Shown piece by piece: positions 42,412 through 51,575 of a stretch of DNA of 64,000 nucleotides. The stretch comes from Alishewanella metallidurans (lineage in GTDB: Bacteria > Pseudomonadota > Gammaproteobacteria > Enterobacterales > Alteromonadaceae), in assembly GCF_036983985.1 (NCBI RefSeq), contig NZ_JALAHQ010000001.1, forward strand, positions 434,001 through 498,000, written 5' to 3'. A program made the position numbers and the translations under genes. Within the stretch, counting starts at the first letter, position 1. The number at the start of each line of letters is the position of its first letter. The notes beneath the pieces were generated by a model. That model worked only from the letters and a program-made list of their open reading frames with translations, was not told the origin of the DNA and searched no databases.

Positions 42412-42442
42412 TAGCACCCTAACGCAGTGCGTTAGGGTGCTA
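42412..42442. repeat. perfect 15-bp inverted repeat at the end of the sensor gene
   Basis: TAGCACCCTAACGCA (42412-42426), one base, TGCGTTAGGGTGCTA (42428-42442): a perfect palindrome that includes the TAA stop of the GGDEF/EAL gene (42432-42434). No U-tract follows on the minus strand (CAGCAACGCG). It is likely a strong 3'-end hairpin or rho-dependent end. Confidence 0.8.
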
Positions 42443-45400
42443 ACGTTTGCTGTTGTAAAAACGCCATTACTTGTGCACTTGGCATAGGTTTGGCAAATAA
42501 ATACCCTTGAATAAGGTAACATTGTCGGCGGCTGAAAAACGCCAGTTGTTGTTCGGTTTCAACGCCTTCAGCAATGCAGTACATACCTAGGCTGTTAGCC
42601 ATACTGAGTATGGCTTCTATTATGGTTTCATCGCTGCTATCAATGCCAATGTCTTTGACAAAGCTACGATCGATTTTAATGCCATCGATCGGAAGTTCTT
42701 TTAAGTATTTTAACGATGAGTAACCGGTGCCAAAATCGTCAAGGGCAAGTTGTATACCTAACTTACTTAAAGCCAACATGGTTTCTATGGCGCTTTCATG
42801 ATCGCGCATTAATGCACTTTCGGTAATTTCATAACGTAAGCAGCTAGCAGGTAAATCATATTTTTGTAGCAGTTCTTGGGTATGCTCAGCTAGCGCGGGT
42901 TGCTCTAAATGCTGGGTAGATAAGTTAATAGATAAATATATTTTATGGCCGTTGTCATGCCAGTGTTTTAAATCTTGCAGCGCGCGCTCGAGTAACTGCT
43001 GCGTCATTTGAATAATTAAACGTAGTTCTTCAGCCAGTGGAATAAAATCTGATGGTGGGATCATACCTTCAGTGCTCTGCCAGCGCAGTAATACTTCAGC
43101 ACCAACGATTTTTTGACTTTGGCTATTAACGATAGGTTGATAATAATTAATAAACTCATCATGTTGTAGTGCTTTGCGTAAACGAGTTTCCCGAGCAAGG
43201 CGCATATGGGCTTTTTCGTTCATTTCTGCAGTGAAAAACTGGAAATTATTACGACCCGCTTCTTTAGCATGATACATAGCAACGTCGGCATGTTTTAGTA
43301 ATGCCGCCGCTGTTACGGCATCTTCAGGATACACCGCAATACCAATACTGGGTGATACACCAACGTTATGTGTGCCAAGCAACATGGGCTCGCTGATTAT
43401 GGTCAGCATTTTACGTGCGACGTGGCTAATATTGTCTTGGTTTTTATAGCCTTCAAGTAGGATCACAAATTCATCGCCACCAAGCCTCGCTACCGTGTCG
43501 CTGTCGCGTAACGCCAGCGTTAAACGTCGTGCTACTTCTTTTAGCAGTAAATCACCAATATCGTGGCCTAGCGAGTCGTTAATTTGTTTAAACTTATCAA
43601 GATCGATAAAACACAGCGCCAAGCTACGCTTGTCTCGCTTTGCTTGGTCAATACCGTGGTAAATTCGATCCATTAACAGCGCTCTATTAGGTAAGCCGGT
43701 TAATGCGTCATAGTTAGCAAGATAACGCAACTCGTCTTCTGCTAGTTTTTGTGCGGTGATATCGGTAAAAACTAAAACGAAAAAACTTTGTTGCTGCTCG
43801 CCAATTGCACTGATATTAATCAACGTAGGCCGTTCTCGGCCATCAGGTGTAATAACCAACTCTTCACCTTGCCAATGCTCACCGCTTTTTAATGTATTTA
43901 ACAATTTGGTGTAAAAACGCCGCCGCACCAGGCTGATACCAAGATGGTGGGTACGTGGTTGGTCAATATATTGTTCTAAGTTACCAAAAGCAGTAGCGAA
44001 CGATTGGTTGGCGGCAATGACGCGTTGTCGGTGATCTAGAATCACTACCCAGTCACGAGTTTGCTGAAACGCTTCACCAAACAAGCGTGCTTTTTCTTGG
44101 CTGGCTCTGGTTTCTGTAATGTTACTAAAGGTGCCATGCACACGTAATACATTGGCATTGTCGTCTTGTAATGTCGCCTTACCTATATCGCGAAACCATA
44201 ACCACTGTCCGTCGTGATGTTGCATCCGGTAAGTGCAATCAAAGTGTTGCTCGGGTTGCTGAATAAAGCGCAACCATTGTGCTTGGTAATTTGCTTTGTC
44301 ATCAGGATGAATTAATGCTTCATGCTGCGACAAGGTCATCGGATCCATCTTTTCTTGATAGCCAAGCATGTTGTAAATACGTGAAGCATAAAATAAATTA
44401 TTACTGGCTTGCCATTCCCACGCGCCGCTATCAACGGAGGCTAACGCTTGCCTTAATTGTTGTTCACTTTGCTTAACATTGCGGTAGGCTTGGCGAATAA
44501 GTTGTTGTTGTCGGCGTCTTATGTTTAACAGATAAACGCAAATAATTAATATACTTGCGGTGTAACCCGCAATAGCCCAGCTAGACAACCACGGGTTGGC
44601 TGAGATACGTAAATATAACCTAGCGGGTTTGCTTTCAAGCCCACTGGTTGGCGATATTGCCGTAACGTTAAAAGTATAATCACCACTGTTTAATTGCGGA
44701 AAAACAACTTTGCCGGATGATTGCAGTGGGTACTGAATGTCTTGTCCGCCTTCTAACCAAAAGCGATATTTCATTTTATGTGCATCACGAAAATTCATGC
44801 TGCTGAAATTCAGTTCAATGCCGTAATCTTTATAGGATAAGTCGACGTGCCGCTCATTTAGATTACCATTCAGGTTTAATTTATTGCCGGTTTGTGTGCT
44901 AATAGCGGTGATAATAATATTGGGTTCTTTCTCTTCGGTGATAAGTGCTGCGGTATTTACCAGCGTAACGCCCCGCATACTGCCAAAGGCTAAAGTGCCG
45001 TCGGCTAATTTTACTGATGCTGAGCCATTATACTCGTGGGTTGGTAAACCATCAGCTTTAGTAAATTGTTCAATTTGTAATGAGTTAGGGTTTAATCTTG
45101 CTAAACCATGATGAGATGAAAACCAGACATTGCCTTCAACGTCATATTGCAACGCGTAAGCTTTATCAGAGCTTAGCTTGTTGTCGTCAAAGCGATGACG
45201 TAATGCTAATGTCTGACTATCAAACCCCAGTATACCAAGGCCAGCGAAGCCAACCCAAAGCGTACCGTTTTTGTCAGTAACCATGGCGTCAGCTTGGCGA
45301 TTAAGTTCAGGTTGGTAATGTGGATGCTGATAAACTAATTTGACATGGCGTTGTTGGCTATCATAAAGCCAAAGTTGATCGGCAGCACCGAGTAATAATT

Positions 45401-46961
45401 GTCCCGAGTTATTAGTTGCACCAACAAAGCGACCAAATGCAATACCAGCAAAAGCCATATCTAGCTCGGGCAATGCAACTAATTCACCAGAGCTAGGGGT
45501 GTAACGAAAAAAAGCGTTATCGCTAACAAAATAAAAGTGCTGTTTATATTGGTAAACAAGGCTTAAAGGCTTGGCTAAACGCCTCGCGTCATTATCGCTG
45601 TTGGTTGGCGGTAAACTAAGCTTGCCAAGTTCAGAGTCGAAATATCTTAAACCCTCTGGCGACTGTATCCATAGTTTGCCCTTAGTATCTGGGTATATAT
45701 TGACGATAGAACCAGCGTGCCAGTATGATTTTACATCTTCGCTAACCAAATACTGGGTAATGTTATGACTAGCTAAATCTAGTTTATTTAAACCATTGCT
45801 GGTGCCGACCCAAAGCGTATTTTTCCCATCAGAAGCCAAGGCAAACACCTTTTCGCTGCTAAGGCTGTTAATTTCGCCCGGTTGTCGGTTTATATTAGTA
45901 AACGCTTTGCTGCGTGGGTGCCAATAATATGCGCCATCATCGCGCGAGCCTAACCAGTATCCGCCGTAGTTATCGGCAGCGATATCCATAATATTGTTGT
46001 CGAATAAATCAAGCCCGCTTTCAGTAAAACGCAATACTGTAGCGGTGGTATTGTTGTTAACATCAAATTGATACAAACCCATCTCGGTTGCAATAAGGGC
46101 TTTATCGTCTTGCCATAATATTTGCCATATATTGTGGTGAGCAATGTGCTGTATTGGGGTATAGGGTGTGTTATCACGCAAATAACGTTGTACATCGGTA
46201 TAGGCAATACTATATAAGCCTTCGACGGCACCAACCCAGATGCGGTCGTGTTTTAGCGCTAAGTATTTAACGTGTTTTTGGTCGTCATTATTGGCTAATT
46301 CAGTGTTTGCCATCTCGGGTGTAAGATGGGGTAAGAAGGTGTGCTGTTTACTGGCATAGTCAAGAAAGTACAAGCCATTAAATGCGGCAATAAAAATATT
46401 ACCGTCATTGACTAGTAAATCACGCAGCCAGCCGTCTTTAATGCCGTTAGCTGATAAACTGAAAATTTGCTCGGGTATGCCAGTAGCCAGTGATAATTGA
46501 TATAACGCATCGCCCATAATGAACAAGAGCGTTTTGTCATCGTATTCTTGTAATGAAATTATGCTGTGTTCGTTGGTCAGCTCATTAACAGCGTCTTTGG
46601 GACGAGGCATAAAGAGTTCAAATACCGACGATTGACTGTTAAATAAGTAAATACCAGCGTTGTCAGAGGCGGCCCATATTCTGCCTTTTGAATCTTGTAG
46701 CAACTTACTAAACGACAGTTCTTTTAGCTGGTAGCCTTCCGCGGTGATGTGACTTATTTTGGTACTACCGTAGCGATTAATTCCGCCATTAGTAGCAATC
46801 CAGAGAAAACCGTCGTTATCTATTAGTAAGTCTCGCACTGAGCCTTGAGATAAGCCTTGATCCGGAGTCAGTGGCCGCAATATTGGCGCAGCGGAAAGGC
46901 TGCAAGCCGTTAAAGTAAGAAATACGGTTATGCAGCGCAAGAAATGCGGCAAAAAATTCAC
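42432..46961 (-). CDS. two-component-regulator propeller/PAS/GGDEF/EAL sensor protein
   Basis: 1509 residues from a GTG with AGGAG upstream. The signal peptide (about 1-25) leads into periplasmic beta-propeller repeats of the Reg_prop type (about 30-680: RDLLIDNDGFLWIATNGGINRY, WVGTSNGLNKL), a Y_Y_Y domain (about 700-785), one membrane helix (about 790-812), two PAS domains, a GGDEF domain with GGDEF at 1161-1165 and an inhibitory RxxD at 1152-1155, and an EAL domain with EVLLR at 1289-1293 and DDFGTGYSSLKYL. Both catalytic domains look competent for c-di-GMP synthesis and breakdown. The sensed ligand, perhaps a polysaccharide or metabolite, is unknown. Confidence 0.93.
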   Translation of the reverse strand: MNFLPHFLRCITVFLTLTACSLSAAPILRPLTPDQGLSQGSVRDLLIDNDGFLWIATNGGINRYGSTKISHITAEGYQLKELSFSKLLQDSKGRIWAASDNAGIYLFNSQSSVFELFMPRPKDAVNELTNEHSIISLQEYDDKTLLFIMGDALYQLSLATGIPEQIFSLSANGIKDGWLRDLLVNDGNIFIAAFNGLYFLDYASKQHTFLPHLTPEMANTELANNDDQKHVKYLALKHDRIWVGAVEGLYSIAYTDVQRYLRDNTPYTPIQHIAHHNIWQILWQDDKALIATEMGLYQFDVNNNTTATVLRFTESGLDLFDNNIMDIAADNYGGYWLGSRDDGAYYWHPRSKAFTNINRQPGEINSLSSEKVFALASDGKNTLWVGTSNGLNKLDLASHNITQYLVSEDVKSYWHAGSIVNIYPDTKGKLWIQSPEGLRYFDSELGKLSLPPTNSDNDARRLAKPLSLVYQYKQHFYFVSDNAFFRYTPSSGELVALPELDMAFAGIAFGRFVGATNNSGQLLLGAADQLWLYDSQQRHVKLVYQHPHYQPELNRQADAMVTDKNGTLWVGFAGLGILGFDSQTLALRHRFDDNKLSSDKAYALQYDVEGNVWFSSHHGLARLNPNSLQIEQFTKADGLPTHEYNGSASVKLADGTLAFGSMRGVTLVNTAALITEEKEPNIIITAISTQTGNKLNLNGNLNERHVDLSYKDYGIELNFSSMNFRDAHKMKYRFWLEGGQDIQYPLQSSGKVVFPQLNSGDYTFNVTAISPTSGLESKPARLYLRISANPWLSSWAIAGYTASILIICVYLLNIRRRQQQLIRQAYRNVKQSEQQLRQALASVDSGAWEWQASNNLFYASRIYNMLGYQEKMDPMTLSQHEALIHPDDKANYQAQWLRFIQQPEQHFDCTYRMQHHDGQWLWFRDIGKATLQDDNANVLRVHGTFSNITETRASQEKARLFGEAFQQTRDWVVILDHRQRVIAANQSFATAFGNLEQYIDQPRTHHLGISLVRRRFYTKLLNTLKSGEHWQGEELVITPDGRERPTLINISAIGEQQQSFFVLVFTDITAQKLAEDELRYLANYDALTGLPNRALLMDRIYHGIDQAKRDKRSLALCFIDLDKFKQINDSLGHDIGDLLLKEVARRLTLALRDSDTVARLGGDEFVILLEGYKNQDNISHVARKMLTIISEPMLLGTHNVGVSPSIGIAVYPEDAVTAAALLKHADVAMYHAKEAGRNNFQFFTAEMNEKAHMRLARETRLRKALQHDEFINYYQPIVNSQSQKIVGAEVLLRWQSTEGMIPPSDFIPLAEELRLIIQMTQQLLERALQDLKHWHDNGHKIYLSINLSTQHLEQPALAEHTQELLQKYDLPASCLRYEITESALMRDHESAIETMLALSKLGIQLALDDFGTGYSSLKYLKELPIDGIKIDRSFVKDIGIDSSDETIIEAILSMANSLGMYCIAEGVETEQQLAFFSRRQCYLIQGYLFAKPMPSAQVMAFLQQQTLAP

Positions 46962-47071
46962 TTAAACTCCTGACTCATAGCGTTATTAATGGCACTGCGC
47001 TACTGTTATCGTATTGGCAAAACATATAACGATAATGTGTAGCTGTCCAGCATTCTAATTTTAACTGTTAT

Positions 47072-48046
47072 TTAGTAAGTTCGGTGCCACACCAGCTGTA
47101 ATACGCTACTGCAGGCAATAATAATCAGCAAACATAAATGAGAAAACTGTAATAGCTTTACTAGTGCGCTGATATCAGCAGCGTGCGGTTCGTGTTGCTG
47201 CACTATTTTACTACGTTGTTGTTTTTGTGCTCCATAGTATACAGGGCCACCTAAACTGCGGCGCGTTGCAACGCTGGCGCAGCACAACAAATAAAAAGAA
47301 TAACGGTTTATATTTAATCTTGTCTGCCGACACTGACGGTAGCAGCGGATAACACCAAACTGAATAGCTAATAACAATGTTGCACATAACTTGGGTACTG
47401 CACTTAATGTATTACCAACAAAAGCCACTGGTGCAGCAAAATAGCGATAAACGCGGAGCTTTGTGTTCCATTGCTGTTGCAACTCTAACACTAAACGGTA
47501 GCCAAGAGCGGCAAGACCTCCACCGAGTAAAAACCAAAACAGTACGCCGATAAATTGGCTTGCCGAGCGTAAAGTTAAACTTTCTAATATTGCCTTGCTG
47601 ATGCCCATTGCGCTTAGCATGCTGGTCTGACGGCATAATAATGTTTGCGCCTGCTCACGCGCTAACGTTAGCTGGCCAGCTTGCAAGCGCTGTTGTATAG
47701 CATAGGCCTGTTGCTGCTTAGTATGCCAGTCTAAACTGCAATACAATAACAACGCGTCCAATATTAATGGCAACTCAGAAAACAGATAAAGGCTATATAC
47801 TAATGCCATAGGCAGTAGCCACGCCAACAACAATGCTAAGCTGCCCGATATCAGTAACTGCTTTGGTGAACGGTTAGGATCTGGGTTAACTTTTATCGCT
47901 AGTCTGGTTGCTAGATGACTAAATAGCGTTAGTGGATGATACAACACTGGCAGCGGAAAAATACGCGCTGCCAACACCACAACTAATAGCAAAGCAGGAT
48001 AGGTTGAAACACCTTCAGGCCAGATTAGGCTATTAAACCAAGGCAT
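47072..48046 (-). CDS. cobD: CobD/CbiB-family cobalamin biosynthesis protein
   Basis: 324 residues, a membrane protein of the CbiB/CobD family (adenosylcobinamide-phosphate synthesis, linking the aminopropanol arm to cobyric acid). Start region PALLLVVVLAARIFPLPVLYHPLTLFSHLATRL and the RYSFYLLCCASVATRRSLGGPVYYGA region fit the family. It stops 1 bp before the mtnN frame boundary and is a usual partner of mtnN in Alteromonadales. No other cobalamin gene is in the window, so salvage or a scattered pathway is likely. The sequence is diverged, so activity is not certain. Confidence 0.8.
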   Translation of the reverse strand: MPWFNSLIWPEGVSTYPALLLVVVLAARIFPLPVLYHPLTLFSHLATRLAIKVNPDPNRSPKQLLISGSLALLLAWLLPMALVYSLYLFSELPLILDALLLYCSLDWHTKQQQAYAIQQRLQAGQLTLAREQAQTLLCRQTSMLSAMGISKAILESLTLRSASQFIGVLFWFLLGGGLAALGYRLVLELQQQWNTKLRVYRYFAAPVAFVGNTLSAVPKLCATLLLAIQFGVIRCYRQCRQTRLNINRYSFYLLCCASVATRRSLGGPVYYGAQKQQRSKIVQQHEPHAADISALVKLLQFSHLCLLIIIACSSVLQLVWHRTY

Positions 48047-48047
48047 C

Positions 48048-48758
48048 TTATAACGTAACGCTACTTAGGCGACTTAATAACTCAAGCACCATCGCAGAAC
48101 TGTTTTTCGACGCAACCTCAAGGTAGGCTTCAAATGATTGTGGTGATTCTTTGCCCGCAATATCGCTTAAACTTCTAATTACAACAAAAGGCGTATGTAG
48201 CATGTGGCAAACTTGAGCAATAGCTGCGCCTTCCATTTCTACTGCCAACATAGTAGGAAACTGCTGACGAATAACATTAATACGCGCCGGATCGCAAATA
48301 AAGCTGTCGCCAGTGGCAATGAGACCTTTTTTTGTTTTACAAAAACCTAAGGCTCGAATGCTTTGTTCAGCCGCATTAATTAATAACGGGTGGGCATTAT
48401 ATGCTGCTGGCATCTGTGGTACCTGGCCAATTTCATAACCAAAAGCGGTAACATCAACGTCATGATGGCGCACTTCGGTGCTTATTACGACATCACCTAC
48501 GTTAAGATCTGGATCAAAACCGCCAGCTGAACCGGTGTTAATAACCGCGGTAGGTTTGAAATGTTGGATAAGTAAAGCCGTAGCCAGCGCTGACGCTACT
48601 TTACCAATGCCTGATTGCACTAACACAATTTGAACATTAGCTAAACTACCACAATAAAAAGTATAACTACCTAGCGTGGTGGTCGTTACGTTGTTAATTT
48701 GCTGGCGCAGCAACGCCACTTCTGGCTCCATTGCGCCGATAATGCCAATTAAGTGCAT
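48048..48758 (-). CDS. mtnN: 5'-methylthioadenosine/S-adenosylhomocysteine nucleosidase
   Basis: 236 residues. MtnN removes adenine from MTA and SAH, closing the activated methyl cycle and feeding AI-2 synthesis. The N-terminus GIIGAMEPEVALLRQQI, the substrate motif VEMEGAAIAQVCHML and SLSDIAGKESPQSFEAYL carry the catalytic Glu and Asp. It is followed at 1 bp by cobD, with a hairpin upstream. Confidence 0.96.
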   Translation of the reverse strand: MHLIGIIGAMEPEVALLRQQINNVTTTTLGSYTFYCGSLANVQIVLVQSGIGKVASALATALLIQHFKPTAVINTGSAGGFDPDLNVGDVVISTEVRHHDVDVTAFGYEIGQVPQMPAAYNAHPLLINAAEQSIRALGFCKTKKGLIATGDSFICDPARINVIRQQFPTMLAVEMEGAAIAQVCHMLHTPFVVIRSLSDIAGKESPQSFEAYLEVASKNSSAMVLELLSRLSSVTL

Positions 48759-48781
48759 GCTTTATTCTCTTCAGTGACAAA

Positions 48782-48800
48782 GGCGCTAGTATAAAGCGCC
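48782..48800 (-). terminator. candidate hairpin between pirin gene and mtnN
   Basis: On the minus strand GGCGCT, TTATACT, AGCGCC then TTTG: a 6-bp stem. It lies 39 bp after the pirin stop. The loop contains TATACT, which could also be the -10 of mtnN, so the role is ambiguous. Confidence 0.4.
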
Positions 48801-48839
48801 ATGAAAAGAAAAGCCCGTTTCTGATGCGTTATCTGCAGT

Positions 48840-49727
48840 TTATTGTTGTAAGGTAATGCTTTGCATTGTGCTGTCAACGGCAAGTTTACCCTGTTGGTAG
48901 TCAAATATTGCCTGTTCAATTTCAGCCGCAGTGTTCATTACAAAAGGGCCATATTGCACTATCGGCTCACCAATGGGTTGTGCGGCTAATATTAGTACTT
49001 TAGCGGCGTGCTCGGCGTGTATTAGCAGAGTGTTGCCTAAGCTTAAGATACCCGCCTGATGCAATGGAACTTGCTGCGTGTCGGTTTCAGTTTGTACGCT
49101 AACAGTACCAATATAAGGGTAAATAAAAGCATTGTGCTCTGCTGGTAGCGTCAAGCTAAGGCTTTGTCCAGCATTTAAGTGCACGTCATAATATTGTGGT
49201 TCGGTAGTTAAGCCTTGAATTGGCCCACTTAACTGTTGGTTATTCGTGTGTAGTGTACCTGCAACAACCTTAATACTGCCCTGCAACAGCTGAAGTGTCG
49301 GGATCTGCTCGGGCGTAATATCGACATAGGCTGGTGCCTTCATTTTTTCTTTGGCTGGTAAATTAAGCCAAAGCTGAAAGCCTTGCATTACACCCGCTTC
49401 CTGTTGTGGCATTTCAGAATGAATAATACCACGACCGGCCGTCATCCACTGCACGCCACCGCTTTTTAAATGCCCTTGGTTGCCTAAATGATCTTGATGC
49501 AGCATATGGCCATCTAACATATAGGTTACGGTTTCAAAACCGCGATGAGGGTGGGGCGGAAAACCTTTAATATAATCGCCGGGTTGATCTGAACCAAAAA
49601 AATCCAGCATTAAAAATGGATCTAACCTCGTGTGCTGGTTTTGGCCAAGGCTGCGTTTAATTTTTACACCGGCACCGTCAGACGCGGCAATTGAAGGAAT
49701 TAGACGCACTAAGGTACGATTTGTCAT
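48840..49727 (-). CDS. pirin family protein
   Basis: 295 residues from the ATG at 49727, with GGAG at 7 bp; an open frame continues 33 codons upstream without family similarity. It is a bicupin with the metal-binding pirin residues His59, His61 (PHPHRGFETV), His103 and Glu105 (IIHSEMP). Bacterial pirins include quercetin dioxygenase-type enzymes and redox regulators; the role here cannot be told. It diverges from the outer-membrane protein gene with 203 bp between. Confidence 0.93.
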   Translation of the reverse strand: MTNRTLVRLIPSIAASDGAGVKIKRSLGQNQHTRLDPFLMLDFFGSDQPGDYIKGFPPHPHRGFETVTYMLDGHMLHQDHLGNQGHLKSGGVQWMTAGRGIIHSEMPQQEAGVMQGFQLWLNLPAKEKMKAPAYVDITPEQIPTLQLLQGSIKVVAGTLHTNNQQLSGPIQGLTTEPQYYDVHLNAGQSLSLTLPAEHNAFIYPYIGTVSVQTETDTQQVPLHQAGILSLGNTLLIHAEHAAKVLILAAQPIGEPIVQYGPFVMNTAAEIEQAIFDYQQGKLAVDSTMQSITLQQ

Positions 49728-49930
49728 GATGTACTCCGCAAGGTTTTTTCTATTAAACATCATGGGAAATATAAATAAAACCGCATAATTTGCCATTAAT
49801 TTATCTATAAAAGCGAATGGTTGCACTGCGAGTAGTTCAGCCAGCGTTAATTCGTGAGCACTAAGCTAACGTCATTAAAACAAAGCAGTACCTAACATCC
49901 CTCATCTAGGGGAAAACAAGGAGCAATAAA

Positions 49931-50467
49931 ATGAAAAAGTCATTAGCATTAGCGAGTATTGTAGCATTAGCGTTTGCAGCAGGTGCGCAAGCTAATATCA
50001 AATGGGATTATGTAGGCGCTGGTTATACCGACATGGGTTCTGATGGCCCTTATATTGAAGGTTCATTCCGTGTAGATAACAACTGGGTAGTAGACGGTAG
50101 TTATACGCGCTTATCAGAAGGGCAATTTGATGCCAACCTAGTTCAAGTGGGCGCAAAGTATTTAACTGGTTTTAAACTAGATTTCTCGCCTACTACACAA
50201 ACTTACGTTTTAGCCGGTATTGAAAATGCATCTGGCGATGCAGACGATACAGGTGGTTACGGTGGTGTAGGTATGCGTCATCCACTAACTGCACAGGTTG
50301 AGTTGTACTCTGAAGCTACCTACCACTCTATTGGCGATAATTACGGTAGTTTAGCCGGTGGTATCGCATTTTATTTAAGCCCAGATTGGGCAATTCGTAG
50401 CAATATCGCATTAAATAGCGGCGATACAAAAAATGAATTCCGTTTTGGTATGTCATACCAATTCTAA
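49931..50467 (+). CDS. small outer-membrane beta-barrel protein
   Basis: 178 residues. A signal peptide (MKKSLALASIVALAFAAGAQA, cut after residue 21) precedes about eight alternating beta strands (WDYVGAGYTDMG, YIEGSFRVDNNWVVDGSYTRL, YSEATYHSI) ending in the C-terminal aromatic FGMSYQF typical of outer-membrane barrels. It has AAGGAG before the ATG. Function is unknown; it is likely a small porin or adhesin-like barrel. Confidence 0.85.
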   Translation: MKKSLALASIVALAFAAGAQANIKWDYVGAGYTDMGSDGPYIEGSFRVDNNWVVDGSYTRLSEGQFDANLVQVGAKYLTGFKLDFSPTTQTYVLAGIENASGDADDTGGYGGVGMRHPLTAQVELYSEATYHSIGDNYGSLAGGIAFYLSPDWAIRSNIALNSGDTKNEFRFGMSYQF

Positions 50468-50488
50468 TTTAGATTTAAGCTTTAACGC

Positions 50489-50514
50489 ACAGCGCCTATT
50501 GGCGCTGTTCGTGT
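50489..50514. terminator. terminator-like hairpin between the barrel gene and ogt
   Basis: ACAGCGCC (50489-50496), TATT, GGCGCTGT (50501-50508) followed by a T-rich stretch on the plus strand; the ogt stop lies within. It can serve the two convergent genes. Confidence 0.6.
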
Positions 50515-50948
50515 TTTAGCAACCAAGTTTTTTTATCTAGCCCACCATTGTAACCGGTAAGGGTGCCGTTCGCGCCAATCACTCTGTGGCAAGGTACCAC
50601 TATTGCAATTGGATTGCGGCCATTAGCACCGCCGACTGCGCGCACGGCTTTGATATTATTAATCTGCTGTGCAATGTCACCATAGCTACGAGTAGTGCCA
50701 AAAGGGATGTCGCATAGCGCATGCCAAACTTGTTGTTGAAATACGGTACCTGTAGCGTCAAGTGGTAAATTAAACTGATTAAGTTCACCGGCAAAATAAG
50801 CGCTTAACTGCAGCGCTGCCTGCTTGGTTAAGCTTGAGGTGTTGGTAGCCGATAGGGTGCTGCTAACAAAAGCAATTTCAGTGATACCCTTGTCGTTAGC
50901 CTGTATTTTAATGGGCCCAAGCGGGCTATCTATATATTGAGTAAACAC
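50496..50948 (-). CDS. ogt: methylated-DNA-protein-cysteine methyltransferase
   Basis: 150 residues. It removes alkyl groups from O6-alkylguanine by transfer to an active-site cysteine, Cys120 in VVPCHRVIG. The helix-turn-helix DNA-binding part SYGDIAQQINNIKAVRAVGGANGRNP is intact. Short single-domain Ogt form without an Ada regulatory domain. It converges with the beta-barrel gene. Confidence 0.93.
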   Translation of the reverse strand: MFTQYIDSPLGPIKIQANDKGITEIAFVSSTLSATNTSSLTKQAALQLSAYFAGELNQFNLPLDATGTVFQQQVWHALCDIPFGTTRSYGDIAQQINNIKAVRAVGGANGRNPIAIVVPCHRVIGANGTLTGYNGGLDKKTWLLKHEQRQ

Positions 50949-51108
50949 TGGGTAACCTCCAAATTTATAGCATTGCCGAGCAATAACGTGGTCTAAGCAT
51001 ATTATATGACAATAGTGACTGTTCCTATTGGTTGTATTGCGAAGTTTGCTGGGTGCGCTTAGTATTACCGCTGGAGAGTTTTATGGACGGTATTGCATAG
51101 GAATTGCC

Positions 51109-51447
51109 ATGTTAGAACATTTTTTTATCCAACTAAGTACAGAACCGCTAAGTATTAGCTTTATACAAAGTATAACGTTGATCGATGAATTGTATAACTT
51201 TACACCGAGTGCATTTAAAAATGGCGAGCTATTTAACGCCGCTGGCGAAAATAATGGTTCGTGTAAAATCTTAGCCTTTGGTGCGCTACATCAATTATCT
51301 GCTCCACAAACGTTACATTTGTATGGCGATTATTACCGGCAGGTAATGGCGACACCTAAAGCGCACGATCATCAAAATATCCGAAACTTTATGCGTAGTG
51401 GTTGGGCTGGCGTAGTATTTGATAACCAACCTTTAACTGCGAAATGA
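51109..51447 (+). CDS. HopJ family protein
   Basis: 112 residues from the ATG at 51109, with AGGAA upstream; the open frame to 51028 adds 27 unrelated residues. The HopJ signature is clear: NFTPSAFKNGELFNAAGENNGSCKILAFG, LHLYGDYYRQVM and DHQNIRNFMRSGWAGVVFD. The family was named for a Pseudomonas type III effector, but most members, including this one, are in bacteria with no visible secretion system; the role is unknown. Confidence 0.9.
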   Translation: MLEHFFIQLSTEPLSISFIQSITLIDELYNFTPSAFKNGELFNAAGENNGSCKILAFGALHQLSAPQTLHLYGDYYRQVMATPKAHDHQNIRNFMRSGWAGVVFDNQPLTAK

Positions 51448-51575
51448 GCTAATTTATCTCAGCATTAACGTAAATTGGCTACTACTTAGGTTGGTCTACT
51501 TTGTTCTGGGCGAGTGCTGTGGTATTTTGGCAGCCGTTTGTCTACATAACAATAACTTAATTTTCAAGGTTCCCA

